Assembly: GCA_002337125.1 (NCBI GenBank)
Contig: DDFJ01000003.1
Span: 62,001 to 126,000, forward strand
Direction of reading: 5' to 3'
From: Chitinophagaceae bacterium UBA1931
GTDB lineage: Bacteria; Bacteroidota; Bacteroidia; Chitinophagales; Chitinophagaceae
Length of the DNA: 64,000 bases
Shown here: positions 34,385 through 42,057 of the stretch, in pieces
How positions within the stretch are numbered: the stretch's first letter is position 1
Layout of the letters: every line of letters begins with the position of its first letter
Program-made: the position numbers and the translations under genes
Notes under the pieces: model-generated
Database searches by the model: none
The model's input: only the letters and a program-made list of their open reading frames with translations
Told to the model about the DNA's origin: nothing

Positions 34385-34411
34385 TTTCGATTTATTTTAA
34401 CCTTGGTTAAA

Positions 34412-34744
34412 TTATTTTACAGGCTGACCTGATTTTTTTGAAACCCTTACCAGTTTACCATTTTCACGTGTGCGCTTTACTTTAGCAGCCTGCTTACCAT
34501 CCCATAACATTACATTAGAGATGTGAATCGGGGCTTCAATTTTAGTAATGCCACCTTTTGTGTTCTGAGCCGATGGTTTGCTGTGTTTGGTAACGATGTT
34601 TACACCTTCAACCAGTACACGTGCATCTTCCGGAAATACTTCCAGAACCTTACGGGGCTTCTTAACATCTTTATCATCACCGGCAATTACAACTACTGTA
34701 TCGCCTTTTTTGATGCTAAACTTGGGTTTAAATCTGTTGCTCAT
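34412..34744 (-). CDS. rplX: 50S ribosomal protein L24
   Basis: 110 residues with the KOW motif KKGDTVVVIAGDDKD near the N-terminus and EAPIHISNVMLWDGKQA later. L24 initiates 50S assembly. The gap to rplN upstream is 102 nt and shows nothing clear. Confidence 0.97.
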   Translation of the reverse strand: MSNRFKPKFSIKKGDTVVVIAGDDKDVKKPRKVLEVFPEDARVLVEGVNIVTKHSKPSAQNTKGGITKIEAPIHISNVMLWDGKQAAKVKRTRENGKLVRVSKKSGQPVK

Positions 34745-34846
34745 TTTTTTATGCTTATGCTTTATGCCAAACGCTGATGGTTCAGCTTAAATATTTCTTA
34801 TGTTGATGAATGCTCTCAGCTTTTTGCTTTCAGCATCCTGCTTTTC

Positions 34847-35215
34847 TTACAGTACTTCAGGAGCCAGTGAAATAATTTTCATGTATCCTTTATCACGCAA
34901 TTCCCTTGCTACTGGTCCGAAGATACGTGTACCACGAGGTTCGTCGGCAGCGTTCAGAATAACTACTGCGTTATCATCAAAACGGATGTAAGAACCATCT
35001 TTACGACGTAATTTATTTTTAGTGCGTACAATAACAGCTTTTGCTACTGTACCTTTTTTGATACCACCACCTGGTAATGCATCTTTAACAGTAACAACAA
35101 TCTTGTCACCAATTTTTGCATAATCCTGGCCGCTGTTACCAAGTACCTTAATACAAAGTACTTCTTTGGCACCGCTGTTATCGGCTACGTTTAATCTGCT
35201 TTCTTGCTGAATCAT
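34847..35215 (-). CDS. rplN: 50S ribosomal protein L14
   Basis: 122 residues. MIQQESRLNVADNSGAKEV at the N-terminus and RGTRIFGPVARELRDKGYMK at the C-terminus are diagnostic. It forms an intersubunit bridge. This is the first gene of the classical spc operon, but here it is continuous with the S10 block. Confidence 0.97.
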   Translation of the reverse strand: MIQQESRLNVADNSGAKEVLCIKVLGNSGQDYAKIGDKIVVTVKDALPGGGIKKGTVAKAVIVRTKNKLRRKDGSYIRFDDNAVVILNAADEPRGTRIFGPVARELRDKGYMKIISLAPEVL

Positions 35216-35313
35216 TTTCTTAAACTTTTAACTCCGGTTTTAACACTGAGTATTTTAAAAATCTGGTTGTTGGCAGAGGCTTGCGGCTGCGTACCGGAAG
35301 CATGCGTGGATTA

Positions 35314-35571
35314 TTATTTCGCTTTTTCTACAACTTCCACCAGTCTCCAGCGCTTTGTTTTGCTGAGAGGACGGCTTTCCATGATCTTCACTGTATCGCC
35401 TATACCGCACTCATTTTTTTCATCATGAGCATGGAACTTAGTCGTTTTCTTTACGAACTTTCCATAAATGGGGTGTTTCACCTTACGTTCAACAGCTACT
35501 GTAATGGTTTTATCCATTTTGCTGCTGGTTACTACACCTGTCTTTGTTTTACGCAAATTTCTTTCTAACAT
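35314..35571 (-). CDS. rpsQ: 30S ribosomal protein S17
   Basis: 85 residues, an OB-fold 16S rRNA binder. Motifs: GVVTSSKMDKTITVAVERKV, HAHDEKNECGIGDTVKIMES and RPLSKTKRWRLVEVV. The last gene of the classical S10 operon, 98 nt before rplN. Confidence 0.97.
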   Translation of the reverse strand: MLERNLRKTKTGVVTSSKMDKTITVAVERKVKHPIYGKFVKKTTKFHAHDEKNECGIGDTVKIMESRPLSKTKRWRLVEVVEKAK

Positions 35572-35625
35572 TTTTTGCTTTTTTTCAGTTGACGGCGCCT
35601 TGGCACCACTGTTTATTCAAATGGG

Positions 35626-35835
35626 TTAAACACCCAGTTGTTTTTTTCTTAATTCTGTTTTTAAACGGGCAATGTCACGGCGAAGGCCACGAATGCTCAC
35701 GGGGTTCTCCAGTGGAGAAATTGCATGAGCAAATTCCAGCTTCTTTAAACGCATCTCATCTTCCTTAATGCGTGCAGCCAGATCAGCTTCGTTCAGCTCC
35801 TTTATGCTCTTTAAAAAATCAGTTGTCTTTGCCAT
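35626..35835 (-). CDS. rpmC: 50S ribosomal protein L29
   Basis: 69 residues, two-helix protein near the tunnel exit. Conserved AISPLENPVSIRGLRRDIAR with the preceding helix ELNEADLAARIKEDEMRLKK. S10 operon position between rplP and rpsQ. Confidence 0.96.
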   Translation of the reverse strand: MAKTTDFLKSIKELNEADLAARIKEDEMRLKKLEFAHAISPLENPVSIRGLRRDIARLKTELRKKQLGV

Positions 35836-35866
35836 TTTAATCGGTTTAATCAGTTCAACTTGTTAA

Positions 35867-36286
35867 TTACGCCACTAAGTCTCTGCGTACAATGAATTTT
35901 GTTTTGATGGGAAGCTTCTGTGCAGCCAAAGCCATTGCTTCTTTTGCTACTGTTTCAGGAACACCATCAGCTTCAAACAAAATACGTCCTGGTTCAATAA
36001 TAGCTGCCCAACCTTCGGGGTTACCTTTACCTTTACCCATACGTACTTCAGCAGGCTTCTTTGTAACTACTTTGTCGGGGAACACACGGATCCACACATT
36101 ACCTTCACGTTTCATTGCACGTGTCATTGCCTGGCGGGCACTTTCAATCTGGCGATTTGTTAACCACACAGGTTCCAGCGCTTTTAAAGCGTACGATCCA
36201 AATGAAATGCTGGTTCCACGCTTAGCCACAGCACGGATACGTCCTTTCTGTGATTTTCTGTGTTTTGTTCTTTTCGGCTGTAACAT
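35867..36286 (-). CDS. rplP: 50S ribosomal protein L16
   Basis: 139 residues. MLQPKRTKHRKSQKGRIR at the start, SFGSYALKALEPVWLTNRQI, and RMGKGKGNPEGWAAIIEPGR, the loop that touches A-site tRNA. Normal length and context. Confidence 0.97.
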   Translation of the reverse strand: MLQPKRTKHRKSQKGRIRAVAKRGTSISFGSYALKALEPVWLTNRQIESARQAMTRAMKREGNVWIRVFPDKVVTKKPAEVRMGKGKGNPEGWAAIIEPGRILFEADGVPETVAKEAMALAAQKLPIKTKFIVRRDLVA

Positions 36287-36364
36287 TGTTAATTATATTT
36301 CTTGTTACTTGTTTGTTGTTTGCTTCATACTCCGCACTTACGTACGCAGTACTTCTAAATTTTA

Positions 36365-37150
36365 TTATGCTTTTTTGTCCCTGCGCTGACCGCCACCACC
36401 GTGTCCACCACGGCGATCACCTCTGTCTCCGCCTCTTTCTCTGTGATCATCACGACGGTGATCTTTCCTGTCGCTCACATCACTCTTACCACCTACGAAA
36501 TTGGGGTTCAGATCACGCTTGGTTAAAACCTCACCTTTACAAATCCAAACTTTGATACCAATTTTACCGTAAACAGTTAAAGCATAAAGATTAGCGTAAT
36601 CAATATCCATACGGAATGTATGAAGTGGAGTACGACCTTGTTTGATTTCTTCTGTACGTGCAATTTCAGCACCGCCTAAACGGCCGCTTACTTTCACCTT
36701 AATACCTTCAGCACCCATACGCAATGCAGAAGCGATAGCCATTTTAACCGCACGTTTGTAGTTGATACGGTTTTCGATCTGGCGGGCGATTGTATCAGCA
36801 ACGATTGTTGCATCTACTTCCGGACGACGGATTTCAAGAATGTTGATTTGTACATCATCTTTACCGGTAAGTTTTTTCAACTCTTCTTTAATGCGATCAA
36901 CTTCGCCACCACCTTTACCGATAATGATACCAGGTTTTGATGTGTGAATAGTTACAATCAGTTTGTTGAGTGTACGTTCAATCACAATTTTAGAGATACC
37001 ACCTTTGTTGATACGTGCATTGAGATAAGTTCTGATCTTGTTGTCTTCGATCAATTTACCAGCATAGTCTTTTTTGCTACCATACCAGTTACTCTCCCAT
37101 CCGCGGATGATCCCTAACCTGTTACCAATTGGATTTGCTTTCTGACCCAT
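36365..37150 (-). CDS. rpsC: 30S ribosomal protein S3 with RGD-rich tail
   Basis: 261 residues. The KH domain is intact (VTIHTSKPGIIIGKGGGEVD, about 66-85), as is the C-terminal S3 domain (GRLGGAEIARTEEIKQGRTP). After about residue 218 there is a 40-residue low-complexity tail of Arg, Asp, His and Gly (DHRRDDHRERGGDRGDRRGG). S3 lines the mRNA entry channel and has helicase activity; the tail would project toward incoming mRNA. Such tails vary among Bacteroidota. Confidence 0.96.
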   Translation of the reverse strand: MGQKANPIGNRLGIIRGWESNWYGSKKDYAGKLIEDNKIRTYLNARINKGGISKIVIERTLNKLIVTIHTSKPGIIIGKGGGEVDRIKEELKKLTGKDDVQINILEIRRPEVDATIVADTIARQIENRINYKRAVKMAIASALRMGAEGIKVKVSGRLGGAEIARTEEIKQGRTPLHTFRMDIDYANLYALTVYGKIGIKVWICKGEVLTKRDLNPNFVGGKSDVSDRKDHRRDDHRERGGDRGDRRGGHGGGGQRRDKKA

Positions 37151-37175
37151 AGAATGGTTTATAAAATTTTATCAA

Positions 37176-37520
37176 TTAATTTTTTGTATCTACTATAATG
37201 GTTACATGATTGCTGCGCTTTCTTACCCTGTAAGCACGGCCCTGTGGAGCAGGACGTAAACGCTTAATCATACGTGCACCATCTACATAAATTGTTTTCA
37301 CAATCAATGCTGCATCGGCTGCACTTTGTCCACTATTCTTTTGCTCCCAGTTGCTGATAGCACTTTTTAAAAGTTTACCAAGCGGAGTTGCTGAATGCTG
37401 TGGATGAAAATCCAGCAAAGCCAAAGCTTTTTCAACATCCATTCCACGAATTTCATCAGCCAGCAAACGCATTCTGCGGGGTGATGTGGGATAATTTCTG
37501 AGTTTTGCTACTGCTTCCAT
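37176..37520 (-). CDS. rplV: 50S ribosomal protein L22
   Basis: 114 residues. SPRRMRLLADEIRGMDVEKA and RMIKRLRPAPQGRAYRVRKR (the beta-hairpin lining the exit tunnel) with NHVTIIV at the end. It sits 11 nt after rpsS and 25 nt before rpsC. Confidence 0.97.
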   Translation of the reverse strand: MEAVAKLRNYPTSPRRMRLLADEIRGMDVEKALALLDFHPQHSATPLGKLLKSAISNWEQKNSGQSAADAALIVKTIYVDGARMIKRLRPAPQGRAYRVRKRSNHVTIIVDTKN

Positions 37521-37531
37521 TTTAAATCTGT

Positions 37532-37804
37532 TTATGCAATCTTCTTGCTTGAGTGTCCTTTAAAGTTTCTTGTTGGAGCAAATTCGCCAAGCTTATGTCC
37601 TACCATGAATTCAGTTACATAAACAGGAATGAATTTGTTTCCGTTGTGCACAGCAAATGTGTGACCAACAAAATCAGGAGTAATTGTAGAGCGGCGGCTC
37701 CAAGTTTTAATTACGCCTCTTTTTGCTTTACCCTCGTTAATAGCCAGCACCTTTGTTTCGAGGTGAGCCGCTACATAAGGACCTTTTTTAATCGAACGAG
37801 CCAT
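37532..37804 (-). CDS. rpsS: 30S ribosomal protein S19
   Basis: 90 residues. ARSIKKGPYVAAHLETKV at the N-terminus, IKTWSRRSTITPDFVGHTFA and HKLGEFAPTRNFKGHSSKK are diagnostic. S19 contacts S13 in the 30S head. S10 operon order is kept. Confidence 0.97.
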   Translation of the reverse strand: MARSIKKGPYVAAHLETKVLAINEGKAKRGVIKTWSRRSTITPDFVGHTFAVHNGNKFIPVYVTEFMVGHKLGEFAPTRNFKGHSSKKIA

Positions 37805-37837
37805 GTGTTTATTTTAGTTTTCGATTTTCTGATTGAA

Positions 37838-38677
37838 TTACTTAGCCAGTTTTTTACCATCCTTACGTTGGATGATGAGCTTGTTAGAACCTTTATGCTT
37901 AGAGCGTGTTTTTTCACCTTTTGCATATTTACCGGTTCTGCTGCGTGGGTGACCACCGCTTGAACGGCCTTCACCACCACCCATTGGGTGATCTACAGGG
38001 TTCATTGCCACGCCACGGTTGCGTGGGCGAATTCCCTTCCAACGATTAACACCGGCTTTACCAGCTTGTTCCAGGCTATGATCACTGTTTGATACAACAC
38101 CTACTGTTGCGTAACAGTTAATCAACACTTTACGCAGTTCGCCACTGGGCATTTTTAATACTGCATATTTTTCTTCCTTGTTGGTAAGCTGTGCGCTTGT
38201 ACCTGCACTGCGTACCAGTTTACCACCCTGGCCGGGCTGCATTTCAATATTGTGAACCATTGTACCCAAAGGCATGTGCTTCATCTGAAGCGCATTACCA
38301 AGTTCAGGTGCAACTGAATCACCAGCTAAAACTGTTGCGCCAACCTGTAAACCATTTGGAGCAAGGATGTAACGCTTTTCACCATCAACGTAGTTCAGCA
38401 ATGCAATGAATGCTGTACGGTTAGGATCATACTCAATTGATGCTACTTTAGCAGGTACATCTTTCTTGCTGCGTTTAAAATCAATTACACGGTATTTCTT
38501 CTTGTTACCACCACCAATGTAACGCATAGAACGACGGCCTTGCGCATTACGACCACCTGTAGACTTTACATTCTCAAGCAAAGACTTTTCAGGCGTATCA
38601 GTTGTAATTTCGGCATAAGCATTCCCGATTCTCCATCTGGTACCTGCTGTTACCGGTTTGTATTTCTTTAATGCCAT
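37838..38677 (-). CDS. rplB: 50S ribosomal protein L2
   Basis: 279 residues, with the peptidyl-transferase-proximal motif NPVDHPMGGGEGRSSGGHP (about 222-240) that contains the conserved His. GRRSMRYIGGGNKKKYRVID and LPLGT-like MPLGTMVHNIEMQPGQGGKL are also conserved. Normal length and position. Confidence 0.97.
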   Translation of the reverse strand: MALKKYKPVTAGTRWRIGNAYAEITTDTPEKSLLENVKSTGGRNAQGRRSMRYIGGGNKKKYRVIDFKRSKKDVPAKVASIEYDPNRTAFIALLNYVDGEKRYILAPNGLQVGATVLAGDSVAPELGNALQMKHMPLGTMVHNIEMQPGQGGKLVRSAGTSAQLTNKEEKYAVLKMPSGELRKVLINCYATVGVVSNSDHSLEQAGKAGVNRWKGIRPRNRGVAMNPVDHPMGGGEGRSSGGHPRSRTGKYAKGEKTRSKHKGSNKLIIQRKDGKKLAK

Positions 38678-38736
38678 TTTAAAACTTTTTTAATATTCAA
38701 CTTTTGCGGTAGTTGATCTACCATTCTTGTTTTTGA

Positions 38737-39036
38737 TTATACAGTTCCGTACAGATCGATTGTTTCGCCTTCAGCAACTGTTACATAAGCTTTTTTGTAA
38801 GCAGGTTTGCTACCCTGGATATAACCGGCTTTTGTCATACGGTTTTTGCTTTTGCGGGGAGCTACCATTGTGCGAACGTCTTCTACTTTTACATTGTAGA
38901 AATCTTCCACAGCTTTTTTGATCTCCAGTTTGTTAGCTTTACGACCAACACGGAAAGCGTATGTGTTCTTTTTTTCTGTTAAACGATTGCTTTTTTCAGA
39001 AACAACCGGCTTTATTAAAATTTCACTCTGTCTCAT
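38737..39036 (-). CDS. rplW: 50S ribosomal protein L23
   Basis: 99 residues. LIKPVVSEKSNRLTEKKNTY and FRVGRKANKLEIKKAVEDFY, the L23 core that docks trigger factor and SRP at the tunnel exit. It follows rplD by 31 nt. Confidence 0.97.
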   Translation of the reverse strand: MRQSEILIKPVVSEKSNRLTEKKNTYAFRVGRKANKLEIKKAVEDFYNVKVEDVRTMVAPRKSKNRMTKAGYIQGSKPAYKKAYVTVAEGETIDLYGTV

Positions 39037-39067
39037 CTGGACTTTGTTTATTCAGTTCAATGATTGA

Positions 39068-39700
39068 TTATGCTGCAGCTTCTTCTTCAACGAAAACTTT
39101 AGCAGCGCTTTCTGTTAATACGAGTATATCACTGTTTACAAGATCGTATGTATTTACATCGGCCAGTACTGTACCAACCACAGAAGGTACGTTACGGAGG
39201 CTGAGGTAAAGATTATCGTTATAATCAGGAATTACCACTAACGCTTTTTTACCTGCAACATTCAGGTTGCTGAGAACACTTACAAACTCTTTTGTTTTTG
39301 GAGTTTCAAAGCTCAGATCTTCCACAATTACGATGGCATTTTCTTTTGCTTTGTAAGAAAGTGCACTCATCTTAGCCAGATCCTTCACTTTACGGTTCAG
39401 TTTGAAATCGTAACCGTGAGGTTTTGGTCCGAAGATAGTACCACCACCCTTGTATAAAGGGTTACGGATATTACCCTTACGTGAACCACCGGTTCCTTTC
39501 TGGCGATGAAGTTTGCGGCTTGCACCTTTAACTTCAGCACGGGTCTTAACTTTATGTGTACCCTGGCGTTGTGCGGCCCGGTATTGCTTTACAGCAAGGT
39601 AAATCACATGATCGTTAGGTTCGATACCGAAGATTTCTTCAGGTAATTCGATTGTGCGACCTGTTGCTTTTCCTGATTTATTTAAAACATCTACTTGCAT
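39068..39700 (-). CDS. rplD: 50S ribosomal protein L4
   Basis: 210 residues. The tunnel-loop region RQKGTGGSRKGNIRNPLYKG with GGGTIFGPKPHGYDFKLNRK is clearly L4. In E. coli L4 represses its own operon through the S10 leader; here the only long leader is between rpsJ and rplC, upstream of this gene. No sequence similarity to the E. coli leader is claimed. Confidence 0.97.
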   Translation of the reverse strand: MQVDVLNKSGKATGRTIELPEEIFGIEPNDHVIYLAVKQYRAAQRQGTHKVKTRAEVKGASRKLHRQKGTGGSRKGNIRNPLYKGGGTIFGPKPHGYDFKLNRKVKDLAKMSALSYKAKENAIVIVEDLSFETPKTKEFVSVLSNLNVAGKKALVVIPDYNDNLYLSLRNVPSVVGTVLADVNTYDLVNSDILVLTESAAKVFVEEEAAA

Positions 39701-39721
39701 GACTTCTTTGAATTAGTTTGT

Positions 39722-40339
39722 TTACTTCTGGATATATACAATTGATCCGTTGTAACCCGGTACAGAACCACTCACAAGGATGTAATTCTTTTCAGGGAAA
39801 ATTTTCAATACTTTCAATCCTTTCACTTTCACTCTTTCTGCGCCCATGCGGCCAGCCATACGCATACCTTTCATTACACGTGAAGCATCAGAAGAGTTAC
39901 CGAGTGAACCGGGAGCACGCTGACGATCGTGCTGACCGTGTGATTGCTCGCCCACACCGTGGAAACCGTGGCGTTTAACAACACCCTGGAAACCTTTACC
40001 TTTTGTAGTACCAACTACATCAACTTTTTCGCCTTCGGCAAAAATGTCGGCAGTTACGGTTTCACCAATATTTTTTTCGATTGAATAATTGCGGAATTCT
40101 TTTACGAATTTCTTAGGAGAAGTGTTTGCTTTAGCGAAGTGATTTTTTTCTGCAGCTGGAGTGTTCTTTTCTTTCTTTTCGCCGTAAGCTAATTGTAGTG
40201 CGCTGTATCCATCAGCGTCTTGAGTTTTTACCTGCGTAACAACACAGGGACCAGCTTCAATGATGGTGCAACTAGTTTGCTTACCATCGGGACTGAAGAT
40301 ACTGGTCATGCCGATCTTTTTTCCAATAATACCTTTCAT
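39722..40339 (-). CDS. rplC: 50S ribosomal protein L3
   Basis: 205 residues. MKGIIGKKIGMTSIFSPDGK at the start, DVVGTTKGKGFQGVVKRHGF, and the Gln-methylation region GQHDRQRAPGSLGNSSDASR. It starts 283 nt after rpsJ, much further than is usual in S10 operons, and the gap contains several inverted repeats. Confidence 0.97.
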   Translation of the reverse strand: MKGIIGKKIGMTSIFSPDGKQTSCTIIEAGPCVVTQVKTQDADGYSALQLAYGEKKEKNTPAAEKNHFAKANTSPKKFVKEFRNYSIEKNIGETVTADIFAEGEKVDVVGTTKGKGFQGVVKRHGFHGVGEQSHGQHDRQRAPGSLGNSSDASRVMKGMRMAGRMGAERVKVKGLKVLKIFPEKNYILVSGSVPGYNGSIVYIQK

Positions 40340-40377
40340 TTTTTTTACAGTTTATGCCCTGTAAGGTTGTTGAGACA

Positions 40378-40394
40378 TGACGCCGGCAGCGTCA
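40378..40394 (-). other. Stem-loop upstream of rplC
   Basis: TGACGC (40378-40383) pairs with GCGTCA (40389-40394) around a 5-nt loop, 39 nt before the rplC start codon. No T-run follows. Part of the structured rpsJ-rplC spacer. Confidence 0.5.
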
Positions 40395-40404
40395 TTCAAT
40401 CCCC

Positions 40405-40461
40405 GTTTACCACTGACCTTTTCCTTTTTTCCTCTTTGGATCGGAAGTACCAGTGGTAAAC
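40405..40461 (-). other. Perfect 11-bp inverted repeat in the rpsJ-rplC spacer
   Basis: GTTTACCACTG (40405-40415) and CAGTGGTAAAC (40451-40461), 35 nt apart. An RNA helix of this length in an operon leader is a candidate site for ribosomal-protein feedback. A second short palindrome, TTCTGCC-A-GGCAGAA, lies at 40542-40556. The rest of this 283-nt gap shows no gene and no consensus promoter. Confidence 0.55.
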
Positions 40462-40622
40462 TAACCACGAAGGGCTAGTTTATATGTTATTTTGCTCTCC
40501 CCTTTCCAGGTTCGAACTATCTTCAATTCAGAGCTCTTTTTTTCTGCCAGGCAGAATTGAGAGATGAAATAAAATCTATTTATAAGAACTAACAGGTGAT
40601 GGGGTAAACTAAACCCCGATCA

Positions 40623-40928
40623 TCATGCTTTGATTTCTACGTCCACACCACTGGGCAAATCCAGCTTACTCAGAGCATCAACTGTGCGGCTGCTGCTGGT
40701 GTAGATATCCAGCAAACGCTTATGAGTGCACAACTGAAATTGTTCACGGCTCTTTTTATTTACGTGAGGAGAGCGCAGAACTGTGAATATTCTTTTACGA
40801 GTAGGAAGAGGAATTGGTCCTGTTACTACTGCACCTGTACTGCGAACCGTTTTCACGATTTTTTCTGCAGATTTATCGACCAGGTTGTGGTCGTAAGATT
40901 GCAATTTTATTCTGATACGTTGAGCCAT
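40623..40928 (-). CDS. rpsJ: 30S ribosomal protein S10
   Basis: 101 residues. QRIRIKLQSYDHNLVDKSAE at the start, GPIPLPTRKRIFTVLRSPHV in the middle. First gene of the merged S10-spc cluster, with a consensus promoter only 31 nt before the ATG. fusA, rpsG and rpsL are not found upstream in the window. Confidence 0.97.
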   Translation of the reverse strand: MAQRIRIKLQSYDHNLVDKSAEKIVKTVRSTGAVVTGPIPLPTRKRIFTVLRSPHVNKKSREQFQLCTHKRLLDIYTSSSRTVDALSKLDLPSGVDVEIKA

Positions 40929-40959
40929 AAGATCTTTCCCTAATTTTCAATTGGGAGCG

Positions 40960-40990
40960 CAAAGGTATGGTTTGATTTATTACCTGCAAA
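40960..40990 (-). promoter_or_regulatory. Promoter of the ribosomal protein operon
   Basis: On the minus strand: TTTG (40987-40990), exactly 19 nt, TACCTTTG (40960-40967). This is a perfect match to the Bacteroidota housekeeping consensus TTTG-N19-TANNTTTG. The start of transcription would lie near 40955, giving a leader of about 27 nt before rpsJ. Confidence 0.88.
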
Positions 40991-41111
40991 AAGATTAGTG
41001 AAGTTTTTTTTAAGAAAAGAAGACTAAAACTGGATTTTTCCCTGATTCGGTGGTCTTTTCCAGCTTTTTTGAACAATTTCCATCATTATGGCAGGAATAT
41101 TACCTTATAAG

Positions 41112-41160
41112 TTACAGGTTGATGGTTACAGGTTGATGGTTACAGATTGCTTGTTTGAGA
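41112..41160 (+). repeat. Heptad repeat, locus D
   Basis: Seven contiguous heptads: GTTACAG, GTTGATG, GTTACAG, GTTGATG, GTTACAG, ATTGCTT, GTTTGAG. The first four also make an exact 14-nt direct duplication. It lies in the 476-nt gap between the ribosomal promoter (minus) and the orphan gene at 41405 (plus); apart from this and locus E, the gap holds nothing recognisable. Confidence 0.75.
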
Positions 41161-41236
41161 TTTGTCGCTGAGGGAGATGAAACGCTTTTAATGGGGAGTA
41201 TATAGGCTTTATACCTTAAGTATGTGTGGAGGAAGG

Positions 41237-41257
41237 GTTCATAGTTCATGGTTAAGA
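41237..41257 (+). repeat. Heptad repeat, locus E
   Basis: Three contiguous heptads GTTCATA, GTTCATG, GTTAAGA, in the same gap as locus D but not in phase continuity with it. Same GT-start pattern. Confidence 0.5.
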
Positions 41258-41404
41258 CAGTGAGGGGTTGAGCGAATGATTGATTATTTAGTTCAGGCGG
41301 AGGAAGTTTAAGGTTTGGTGTTTTAAGGTTGGGGGGAAAACCGACCGGATTAATACGCTTGTATTCCTTTTTGAAAATTCGTTTCTTGTGGGAAACAGCA
41401 TTAA

Positions 41405-41911
41405 GTGGCCAGACAGGTGGGACCATACAAGATTACCGGAACGATCGACAATATCTGTTTTTACGAAATGGACGGGCAATACTATGCCCGGCAGAAAAGC
41501 TCGCTTACGGGTAAGCGGGTGAAAAAAGACCCTGCTTTTGGGAGAACCATGCAAAATGCCAGCCTGTTTGGCAGAGCTTCGAGCCTGGCTTCTCAAATCA
41601 AGCGGAGTTATCCCAAAGCAGAACAAAACCGGGAATTTTACCGCCAGTTGCACAGGGAGGTGCTTGATCTGCTGAAAGAGGAAATTGCGGAGGAGGAAAT
41701 CAGGCAACGGCTTTCATTTATTTGTAAAGAAGAAACAACTGCTACAGTTGATGTAAAGCAGCTGATAACAACAGCGGTACAACACAACAACAGTTACCGT
41801 TCTGTTTTTATACTACCCTATTCATTAATTGCGAGACGAAGAAAGAATAAACATATACCTGCGACCATCCATACAAAGCAGAATGCAATGTTGAATTGCG
41901 GGCCACCATAA
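41405..41911 (+). CDS. Orphan protein of the MARQ.GP...GTID..FY family
   Basis: 168 residues from a GTG start at 41405, chosen because members of this Bacteroidota-specific family begin MARQ-G. Conserved features: GPYKITGTIDNICFYEMDG, YYARQKSSLTGKRVKKDPAF, TMQNASLFGRASSLASQIKR. A helical middle (about 75-110) is rich in Glu and Arg. The last 40 residues (after about 130) look unlike the family core and may be a random C-terminal extension into the following non-coding region. Function unknown; the family seems to occur in several copies in some genomes. Confidence 0.7.
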   Translation: MARQVGPYKITGTIDNICFYEMDGQYYARQKSSLTGKRVKKDPAFGRTMQNASLFGRASSLASQIKRSYPKAEQNREFYRQLHREVLDLLKEEIAEEEIRQRLSFICKEETTATVDVKQLITTAVQHNNSYRSVFILPYSLIARRRKNKHIPATIHTKQNAMLNCGPP

Positions 41912-42057
41912 GAAATATCTTATCTGCATATTTTGTTCGTTGCAAACGGGCAACTTCAGGAATGATGTAAGCTTGTGATGTTTTAAGTTGTAAACTGTGA
42001 CTACAGGTAGGGAGCCCCTGCCAGTGAAATCCATTTATTTTATATTCTAAGCGTTTC

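Noticed and set aside
35892..36389. Plus-strand open frame of 165 codons antisense to rplP
   Set aside because: Shadow of ribosomal genes, with no start signal or conserved motif.
41112..41707. Two overlapping minus-strand open frames of 104 and 139 codons
   Set aside because: One translates the heptad repeat region, the other is antisense to the orphan gene at 41405; neither has protein-like composition.
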